From contig CAIVCF010000036.1 in the NCBI GenBank assembly GCA_903904335.1, positions 1 to 38,143 of the forward strand: a stretch of DNA of 38,143 bases. Reading direction: 5' to 3'. The stretch is from an uncultured Chitinophagaceae bacterium. Lineage in GTDB: Bacteria > Bacteroidota > Bacteroidia > Chitinophagales > Chitinophagaceae. Numbering within the stretch: the first letter of the stretch is position 1; the number at the start of each line of letters is the position of its first letter. Position numbers and translations under genes: made by a program. The notes beneath the pieces are model-generated. The model was given only the letters and a program-made list of their open reading frames with translations. It had not been told where the DNA came from and made no database searches. Positions 1-6,538 of this stretch are shown here, piece by piece.

Positions 1-404
1 TAACCATTGCAGGGATTTTTTATTGCTATAAATGAGAGAAAAAATCTCAATAACAGAATTTGATAAAAGTCAAAACTGTTTATTCTTCTAAATTAAAAAA
101 TATAAAATGTGTATATATTTTGATATTTTATACATTTTTTTAAGTATTTTGCCAATAATTATTTAAATACATATTTTTTTAATTTGTTTAATTGAAAGCT
201 GAATCAAGACTAATACATACTTATTCAATGCATTGAGCCGTACTGAATAATATCTGATAAAGCAGCCGAACTGTATTTAATCCAATATTTTATTATACAT
301 AAATTTTTTGCCATATAGGTTTAACATTTAGCTTCTGTAGGAAATTAGAACCAAGAAGTGCATTTCTAACGCAATACTTGACAAGAAGAAAATGTTCTTG
401 TAAC
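1..404. other. AT-rich non-coding leader region
   Basis: No credible coding region is visible on either strand. The stretch is very AT-rich with long T and A runs. A small perfect inverted repeat, ACAAGAA (381-387) and TTCTTGT (395-401), lies just before the terminator-like hairpin at 405-436. No clear TAnnTTTG or sigma-54 promoter could be placed. It is probably the 5' regulatory region of the porin-glnK-amt cluster; a gene ending left of the window cannot be excluded. Confidence 0.5.
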
Positions 405-436
405 CGGAAAACAGTATTAGGGTTTTCCGCTTTTTT
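405..436 (+). terminator. intrinsic terminator-like hairpin in porin leader
   Basis: A perfect 8-bp stem, CGGAAAAC (405-412) with GTTTTCCG (422-429), has a 9-nt loop and is followed by C and six T. It ends 18 nt before the porin start codon. It is either an attenuator in the leader of porin-glnK-amt or the end of a transcript arriving from the left. No gene is visible in the preceding 404 nt, which favours an attenuator; this is inference. Confidence 0.6.
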
Positions 437-454
437 AACCTTAAACCAAAAACA

Positions 455-1537
455 ATGGTAAAAAAATTATTCACTGTATTAATGGGTATTTCAGGCACTA
501 TTTCAGCTATGAGTCAAACTGATTCTACTAAAATTGACACCACTAAAAAGGTAACTCCTCCTACTCCATCTACTACCTTTACCTATTCTGTAGATGCTTA
601 TTACAGAGCAGATTTCAATAATCAGCTCAGCAATAACAAAACCAGCTTTACCAATTCTATGAACTCTTTCGAATTGGGTATGGCTTCCATAAGAGTGGAT
701 CATTCATTTGGTAAAATTGCTGCAACTGCAGATCTTGGTTTTGGAAGAAGGGCAGAAGAATTTTCTTATAACGATGGGTCAGGATATCCAACAGGAACTG
801 GAAACAGCTTTATTACACTTGCAGCAGTTAAACAATTATATATAAGTTATTCACCATCCTCAGCAGTAAAAATCACTTTAGGTAAATGGGCTACGCATAT
901 AGGATGGGAATTATTAGATGCATATGCGAACAGAAATTATAGCATGAGTTATGGATTTTCTTACGGACCATTCTTTCACACCGGCCTTAAGGCAGATATC
1001 TCTTTAGGTGGCAAGAGCGCTTTTATGGTTGGTATAGCAAATCCGACTGATTTTTCAACAACCACTTCGGTTAATAAAGTTGTATTGGCACAGTTCAGCA
1101 CAGGTTCAAAAGATGATAAATTTAAGGCCTACTTAAATTTTCAAGGTGGAACTGGTTTCTCGCAATTTGACTTAGTATTAAATGCTGTACTGAGTAGTAA
1201 ATTCAATATTGATTATGACGCAACAATAAAGTCTGTTAAAACAGCCGGTGTTACTAACAGTTGGTCAAGCAACGCATTGTATTTTAATTACGATCCTACC
1301 AGCAAATTCGGCTTAACACTACGTGGCGAATACTTTGATGACACAAAAAGTGTTGCTGGTGTTGGAAGCAGTGTATTTCAAACAACACTTTCAGGAAATA
1401 TACACATCAATGGAAACCTCACCATTATCCCTGAATTCCGTTTAGACAAGGCGAAAGACAATATTTATCTAACCAGCGACGGTAAAGGAACAAAAAGCGA
1501 TGGAAGCTTTATTCTTGCAGCAACATATAAATTCTAA
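455..1537 (+). CDS. outer-membrane beta-barrel porin
   Basis: A 360-residue protein with a Sec signal peptide (about residues 1-20, ending near SAMSQ). The rest is made of alternating amphipathic strands with many aromatic and Gly/Ser/Asn residues, such as the YSVDAYYRADFNNQ region, and ends in a terminal Phe (AATYKF), the usual signal for outer-membrane barrel insertion. It resembles the OmpL-like/porin-2 barrel family of Bacteroidetes. It lies 21 nt before the PII gene and upstream of amt, so it probably forms the outer-membrane entry of a nitrogen uptake cluster. Its substrate cannot be read from sequence. A terminator-like hairpin precedes the start, suggesting transcript-level control. 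Confidence 0.8.
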   Translation: MVKKLFTVLMGISGTISAMSQTDSTKIDTTKKVTPPTPSTTFTYSVDAYYRADFNNQLSNNKTSFTNSMNSFELGMASIRVDHSFGKIAATADLGFGRRAEEFSYNDGSGYPTGTGNSFITLAAVKQLYISYSPSSAVKITLGKWATHIGWELLDAYANRNYSMSYGFSYGPFFHTGLKADISLGGKSAFMVGIANPTDFSTTTSVNKVVLAQFSTGSKDDKFKAYLNFQGGTGFSQFDLVLNAVLSSKFNIDYDATIKSVKTAGVTNSWSSNALYFNYDPTSKFGLTLRGEYFDDTKSVAGVGSSVFQTTLSGNIHINGNLTIIPEFRLDKAKDNIYLTSDGKGTKSDGSFILAATYKF

Positions 1538-1558
1538 ATTTTATTACTCATCAAAAAA

Positions 1559-1933
1559 ATGATTATGAAAAAAATTGAGGCTATCATTAGAACATCAAAA
1601 TTTGAAGAGGTTAAAACCGAACTCAAAAAAATTGGCATTGATTTCTTTTCCTATTGGGAAGCTTCGGGCATTGGAAATGAACATCTGAGAGAACATCATA
1701 CTTATCGGGGAACAATTTTCGATACCCAATATATTTCCCGAATTTTTATATCGATAGTATTAAAAGATGTTAATGTCAGCAAAACCATTGATTGCATTGA
1801 GAAAGCTGCCTTTACTGGTGAGATCGGTGATGGCATGATCTTCACTTATAATATTGAAGAGTCTATAAGAATCAGTAATGGTGCAAGGGGTGAAGCATCA
1901 ACTGCAGGCCCTGGAGATAATATTAAAAACTAA
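1559..1933 (+). CDS. glnK: divergent P-II nitrogen regulatory protein (GlnK-like)
   Basis: A 124-residue PII signalling protein, expected to be a trimer that senses ATP/ADP and 2-oxoglutarate and gates the Amt channel encoded next. The family shows in the KKIEAIIRTSKFEEV start, the T-loop with YRG, and TGEIGDGMIF near the end. Several usual residues differ from E. coli GlnK: the uridylylated Tyr51 position is Phe (YRGTIF), Lys90 of GDGKIF is Met, Lys85 is Glu, Arg103 of IRIR is Ser, and the Gln39 region reads GIGNEH with one extra residue before YRG. Uridylylation is therefore unlikely and nucleotide or 2-oxoglutarate binding may differ. ATG 1565 would give the standard MKKIEAI start. It sits between porin and amt, 19 nt before the latter. 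Confidence 0.88.
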   Translation: MIMKKIEAIIRTSKFEEVKTELKKIGIDFFSYWEASGIGNEHLREHHTYRGTIFDTQYISRIFISIVLKDVNVSKTIDCIEKAAFTGEIGDGMIFTYNIEESIRISNGARGEASTAGPGDNIKN

Positions 1934-1952
1934 TTCATTAACCAAAAACCTT

Positions 1953-3578
1953 ATGCTCATGTCTCGTAAAATAATATTATATACATTTTTTGCTCTCTTC
2001 ACATTTAGTGCATTAAATCTCAATGCGCAAACAACAAAAGCACCCGATCCTAATGGAGGTAACACTGGTGTGTTTGCAGATATTGATACAACAGCTGCAA
2101 AAGTGGTTGACTCAATTTCAAAATCAAAAGATTCAAGTATCGCTGCATTAAATGCGACAGTGAATAAATTAGCAACAGCCGTATCAACAATAGGTAATGC
2201 TGATGGACATAATAAAGTATCTATCAACTTTGTTTGGTTGTTAATTGGTGGATTTTTAGTGTTCTTTATGCAAGCAGGTTTTGCATTGGTTGAAACCGGT
2301 CTAACTCGTGCCAAAAATGTAGCGCATACAATGGCAATGAATTTATTTATCTATCCTGCCGGTGCATTAGGATTTTTTATATCAGGTTTTGCAATTATGT
2401 TTGGAGGTATGGGTGCATTAGGAACATTAGGTGGATTTGATGGATTAAATCATGAAATTACTGTTCATCTTTTCGGGCATGACTTTGGGTTATTTGGTGC
2501 GAAAGGATTTTTCATGAATGGAATTTATGATGTAGGTGTATTAGGCTTTTTTGTATTCCAAGTTGTATTCATGGATGCAACAGCAACTATCCCTACCGGT
2601 GCAATGGCTGAAAGATGGAAGTTTGCTTCATTTGCAATATCCGGATTTTTGGTGGGTGGATTAATTTATCCAATATATGGTAACTGGGTTTGGGGTGGCG
2701 GATGGCTTTCTCAATTAGGTGTAAACTTTGGATTAGGTCATGGCCATGTTGACTTCGCTGGTTCATCAGTAGTGCATCTTTCCGGTGGCGTATTAGCTCT
2801 TGTTGGTGCAAAAATGCTTGGAGCCAGAATTGGTAAATACAATAAAGACGGTACTGTTAATGCTATTCCGGGTCATAATCTTCCAATGGCTGTTTTAGGT
2901 GCATTGGTACTTGCTTTTGGCTGGTTTGGATTTAACGCAGGCTCAACTTTGGCAGGAACAGATTTACGTTTATCAGTTGTTGCATTTAATACACTGATCG
3001 CATCTTGTGCAGGTGCATTTGCTTCTACCTTATGGATCTGGTTTGTACGTGGTTCTAAACCAGATGTTAGTATGATGGTTAACGGATTACTTGCCGGTTT
3101 AGTTGCAATAACAGCACCTTGTGCATTTGTTTCGCCGATCGGCGGATTAATCATTGGATTACTTTCAGGTATCATCGTTGTAGAAACATCTTTCTTTGTT
3201 GAAAAGAAATTAAAGATTGATGATCCTGTTGGTGCAGTTGCAGTGCATGGTGCAAATGGTCTTTGGGGTGTATTGGCTGTAGGTCTATTTGCAGATGGAA
3301 CTTATGGTGATGGATTAAATGGCGTAAAAGGTGCTGTTACTGGTTTATTTTATGGAGGAGGTTCAGGACAATTTATCGCTGAATTAATCGGAGGCTTAGT
3401 TAATATTGCCTTCTTTGGTTTAGCAGGATGGTTAATGTTTAAACTACTTGATAAATTAGTTGGAAACAGAGTTGCTCCTGAAGTTGAATTATACGGATTG
3501 GATCTCCATGAAATGGGAATTGAAGGTTACTCTGGTGTTAGATTAGACAAAAATGCAGAAACACCATTGTCTAGATAA
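1953..3578 (+). CDS. amt: ammonium transporter Amt
   Basis: Inner-membrane ammonium channel of the Amt/MEP/Rh family. ATG 1953 is chosen (1959 also fits) because it places a Sec signal peptide (KIILYTFFALFTFSALNLNA) at the N-terminus; an in-frame ATG at 1878 would overlap glnK. With this start the protein has about 541 residues. After the signal peptide comes a Ser/Thr/Asp-rich extracytoplasmic segment of roughly 60 residues, then the channel: MQAGFALVETGLTRAKN in the first conserved helix, the pore twin-His motifs VVHLSGG and AVHGANGLWG, and the C-terminal tail (YGLDLHEMGIEGYSG) that typically contacts PII. It is adjacent to a PII gene, the usual regulatory pairing, and is followed by a strong terminator. 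Confidence 0.95.
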   Translation: MLMSRKIILYTFFALFTFSALNLNAQTTKAPDPNGGNTGVFADIDTTAAKVVDSISKSKDSSIAALNATVNKLATAVSTIGNADGHNKVSINFVWLLIGGFLVFFMQAGFALVETGLTRAKNVAHTMAMNLFIYPAGALGFFISGFAIMFGGMGALGTLGGFDGLNHEITVHLFGHDFGLFGAKGFFMNGIYDVGVLGFFVFQVVFMDATATIPTGAMAERWKFASFAISGFLVGGLIYPIYGNWVWGGGWLSQLGVNFGLGHGHVDFAGSSVVHLSGGVLALVGAKMLGARIGKYNKDGTVNAIPGHNLPMAVLGALVLAFGWFGFNAGSTLAGTDLRLSVVAFNTLIASCAGAFASTLWIWFVRGSKPDVSMMVNGLLAGLVAITAPCAFVSPIGGLIIGLLSGIIVVETSFFVEKKLKIDDPVGAVAVHGANGLWGVLAVGLFADGTYGDGLNGVKGAVTGLFYGGGSGQFIAELIGGLVNIAFFGLAGWLMFKLLDKLVGNRVAPEVELYGLDLHEMGIEGYSGVRLDKNAETPLSR

Positions 3579-3606
3579 GAATATAGCAAGCAACCAAAAC
3601 ATGAAT

Positions 3607-3640
3607 AAAAAAAGGGCCATCGTATGATGGCTCTTTTTTT
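3607..3640. terminator. bidirectional intrinsic terminator (amt / ppc)
   Basis: The stem AAAGGGCCATC (3611-3621) with GATGGCTCTTT (3626-3636) has a GTAT loop, one G-U pair, and A and T runs on both sides. It serves the convergent amt (plus) and ppc (minus). Confidence 0.9.
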
Positions 3641-3677
3641 ATTTGAGATAAAATAAGTTTAATAAAAAATTATTCAA

Positions 3678-6272
3678 CTATGCAGAATTTCTTCCTGCAT
3701 TGATAATTCCGAAAGAACAACGCATTACCAATTTCTCATACGTCTGCTTAACCGGCACATCAATTAACTGCTCTTCCAGTTCACGTACTTTTGTGATGGC
3801 ATATTGCTGAATAGTGATCAAAGGCAAAACAATTCTTTCCCGCATTTGAATCGACAATTGATCCACCGGATAATCAGCCATCAATTCTGTATGCCCTGAA
3901 AGCTTTTGTACATATTGTTTTGTGAGTTCATATTCTTCATGAATTTTATTCCATATCTCTCCATACACTGGATGTGTTGACAAGAAAGAAGTAAGCGGAA
4001 AAAAACACTTCTGCATCGCCATCTCAGAATTATCAATTAATGTTTTGAAGAATAAAGATCGATGATACATTTTTTGCAATTCATCCCACTTGCCTTGTTT
4101 TTCCAATTGCTGCAGAGCTGTACCTACTCCGTAATATCCGGTAACATTCTGTTTTAATTGACTCCACGCTCCCACAAATGGAATCGCACGCAGATCTTTT
4201 AAATTAATTTTTGAAGAAGCTCCTCTTTTCGCCGGCCTGCTGCCAATATTTGTTTCTGAATAAAAACGTAAAGGACTTGCGTGTCCTAAATATTCAATGA
4301 AGTAAGGATGTTCTTTCAACTGAATATATGATTGATAACTTTCTTCAGCCAATGATTGCAATAATTTCTCTTCATTTGGAAGTAATGTGACTTCATTATT
4401 TTTCAGCAGGTCATTATAAATCCCTGCATCAATCATCTGTTCAATGTTATACTGTGCTGCATCGATTGTCCCGAAATTAGAACTCACTGTTTGCCCCTGA
4501 ATGGTTAATTGTATTTCTTTATTTGCAATATTCTTTCCCATGGAAGCATAGAACTGATGCGTTTTTCCACCACCTCTTGCAGGCGGACCACCACGACCGT
4601 CAAAGAACACGACATCAACATTATATTTTTTTGATACAGTAGTCAATTCTTCTTTCGCTTTATAAATACTCCAGTTGGCCATCAGATAACCACCATCTTT
4701 TGTACCGTCAGAAAAACCAAGCATGATCGTCTGCTTGTTCTTTCTCATTTCTACATGTTTTCTGTACACTTTATTTTCATATAATTCAACCATCACTGCA
4801 GCAGCGTTTTGCAGGTCATCCACCGTTTCAAATAAAGGAACAATATCAACAGATAATTCTTCACTCTTCCATCCGCTTAATAATAATAATCCGAAAACTT
4901 CTATCGCATTCAATGCAGAATTACACTGACTGATGATATATCGGTTGCAACCTGCTTCACCGTTACGTTGCTGGATATTTTTGATAGCGGTCATCACATC
5001 CAAAGTATCTCTGTGTACATCATCTGTAATAAAAATATTATTACCTACAGTAGTTGTAATATTTGTAAGCAGTTCTATTTTTTTTGAAGAAGGTAAACTA
5101 CTGTAATCAGCAGGAAGGGCTTCTGTATTTAAAGCGATGGCTTCCAATACTTTTTCATGTACGCTGCTGTCCTGGCGAATATCTAATGAAGCAAAATGCA
5201 AACCAAATAGTTCTACCTTGTTAATCAATGAATCAATCAGATCAACGAACAAATTATTGTTCTCATAAATCAATAGGTGTTTGATATTTTTTAAGGTTAC
5301 GAGTATTTCTTCTTTGCTGAGATCTAAATCATGTCCCGGAATAAATAAATGTTCATACAATTTCTTTTCCAATTGAAACAATAAAATATCTACTCCTTTA
5401 AATGTCAATCTGCGTTTGAGTTTCCGAACATCGAGATAATAAGATTTAATGATGCTTCCTCTTAAAGCTTCAGCAACATGCAGTGTCGTATCTGTTTTCA
5501 CAAATGGATTACCATCTCTGTCTCCACCCGGCCAAAATCCCATCCTTACAATCGGGTTATCATAATCAACTGAATCGTGAAAATGATCTTTGATGAATGA
5601 AATAATCCTTCCCGCTGCTGGATAAAAAATATTTTCCAGATACCATATTAAACTTACAGCCTCATCATAAGGTGTGGGCTTTTGCTGTTGAAAGAAAGGC
5701 GTTCTTCCCAATTGCTGTAGGTAAGTATATATATGATGTTCGTTATTAGTGTTAACTGCCGAAGAAAGATCATGAATGATACTTAAAACTGCACCGCGAT
5801 AAAATTGTGTTGGATGTGCAGTGAGCACCAACTGAATATTGAAATCTTTTAATTTATTTTTTAATGCATCTTCTTTATGTTGTTGTTCAACAGCAACAGC
5901 TAAATTTTTCAATGTTCCCTTCCCGCTCATATCATGGATTTGTTTGAATGCAGCATCTTCCAGTGCATCAAACAAAACAACCTGGCGCTCGATATATTGT
6001 ACAAACCGAAACAGAATATCTAATTTTTCCTGTTCACTTTTTACAGAAGTTTGTTTTGCAAAAAATTCCTCGACAATTTCAACAGGGCTTTGTTTTTTCT
6101 TATAACCTTCCTCACAATTCAATAACAATAATGAAACGAGAATACCGGTCTTTTCAATACGATGAAAAGGCAACGAAGTAAACAAACTGTTGTATAATTG
6201 AAACTTGATACCTACCAGATTTTTGAAAGTCTGCAGGTTTGAGTTGTTCGACATAATTTTTTGTTTTACCAA
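3678..6272 (-). CDS. ppc: phosphoenolpyruvate carboxylase
   Basis: Carboxylates phosphoenolpyruvate to oxaloacetate, an anaplerotic cytosolic reaction feeding aspartate and so the neighbouring threonine operon. At 864 residues it is close to the family norm (E. coli 883). Visible motifs are LTAHPT with the catalytic His, GGDRDGNPF, DIRQ, the flexible-loop lysine in SDGTKDGG, GRGG...RGGG and NIGSRPAKR. Differences from the E. coli type: the His just before GRGG is Asp (FFDGRGGPPARGGG), TAHPTE reads TAHPTQ, and the usual RNTG C-terminus reads RNSA. The core Arg, Lys and His are kept, so it is probably active, belonging to a divergent PEPC branch. An internal ATG at 6254 is a possible alternative start. 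It is divergent from the thr leader. Confidence 0.93.
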   Translation of the reverse strand: MVKQKIMSNNSNLQTFKNLVGIKFQLYNSLFTSLPFHRIEKTGILVSLLLLNCEEGYKKKQSPVEIVEEFFAKQTSVKSEQEKLDILFRFVQYIERQVVLFDALEDAAFKQIHDMSGKGTLKNLAVAVEQQHKEDALKNKLKDFNIQLVLTAHPTQFYRGAVLSIIHDLSSAVNTNNEHHIYTYLQQLGRTPFFQQQKPTPYDEAVSLIWYLENIFYPAAGRIISFIKDHFHDSVDYDNPIVRMGFWPGGDRDGNPFVKTDTTLHVAEALRGSIIKSYYLDVRKLKRRLTFKGVDILLFQLEKKLYEHLFIPGHDLDLSKEEILVTLKNIKHLLIYENNNLFVDLIDSLINKVELFGLHFASLDIRQDSSVHEKVLEAIALNTEALPADYSSLPSSKKIELLTNITTTVGNNIFITDDVHRDTLDVMTAIKNIQQRNGEAGCNRYIISQCNSALNAIEVFGLLLLSGWKSEELSVDIVPLFETVDDLQNAAAVMVELYENKVYRKHVEMRKNKQTIMLGFSDGTKDGGYLMANWSIYKAKEELTTVSKKYNVDVVFFDGRGGPPARGGGKTHQFYASMGKNIANKEIQLTIQGQTVSSNFGTIDAAQYNIEQMIDAGIYNDLLKNNEVTLLPNEEKLLQSLAEESYQSYIQLKEHPYFIEYLGHASPLRFYSETNIGSRPAKRGASSKINLKDLRAIPFVGAWSQLKQNVTGYYGVGTALQQLEKQGKWDELQKMYHRSLFFKTLIDNSEMAMQKCFFPLTSFLSTHPVYGEIWNKIHEEYELTKQYVQKLSGHTELMADYPVDQLSIQMRERIVLPLITIQQYAITKVRELEEQLIDVPVKQTYEKLVMRCSFGIINAGRNSA

Positions 6273-6313
6273 TTGAAGGCAGGCGATCTTCAGGCTTGAA
6301 AATTAATAAAATT

Positions 6314-6345
6314 TTGTAAGAGTATTTAGATTTCCTTTATCTTCG
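6314..6345 (+). promoter_or_regulatory. promoter of the thr leader/operon
   Basis: TTG at 6314-6316, a 21-nt spacer and TATCTTCG at 6338-6345 match the Bacteroidetes pattern TTG-N19..21-TAnnTTTG with one mismatch. The expected start of transcription lies only a few nt before the leader-peptide ATG at 6357. Confidence 0.5.
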
Positions 6346-6356
6346 TGACCATAGTA

Positions 6357-6452
6357 ATGAAAAAACAGCAAAAAATACCATTCTTCCTTAACATAAGCAC
6401 ATCTGTGTTTATGGCTGTAATTACAGTTACAACCACTACGTTTACCCTTTAA
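6357..6452 (+). CDS. thrL: threonine-rich leader peptide (thr attenuator)
   Basis: A short reading frame of 31 codons beginning ATG AAA AAA and ending TAA, 86 nt before thrA. Its last third is dominated by Thr and hydrophobic codons: residues 20-31 read AVITVTTTTFTL, six of the last nine residues being Thr, using ACA, ACC, ACT and ACG. Threonine-operon leader peptides of E. coli work the same way: ribosome stalling on Thr/Ile codons blocks terminator formation. Here TTACCC (6442-6447) can pair with GGGTAA (6453-6458), and CGTT..CCC (6439-6447) with GGG...AACG (6480-6489), giving two exclusive folds. A strong U-tract terminator is not evident, so the mechanism remains inferred. The gene name is by analogy only. 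Confidence 0.6.
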   Translation: MKKQQKIPFFLNISTSVFMAVITVTTTTFTL

Positions 6453-6538
6453 GGGTAATATATTTCCATATCATCAATCGGGCATAACGCTGTTTATCTT
6501 TGTAAAGATTTATTCATATATTTTTCAAAATAGTTTTC

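Noticed and set aside
1878-1952. Longer amt start overlapping glnK
   Set aside because: It would bury the signal peptide 26 residues inside the protein; ATG 1953/1959 places it at the N-terminus.
6497-6510. ATCTTT/AAAGAT hairpin as the thr attenuator terminator
   Set aside because: Only A-T rich pairs with a 2-4 nt loop and no continuous T-run; it also overlaps a possible TATCTTTG promoter element. Too weak to call a terminator.
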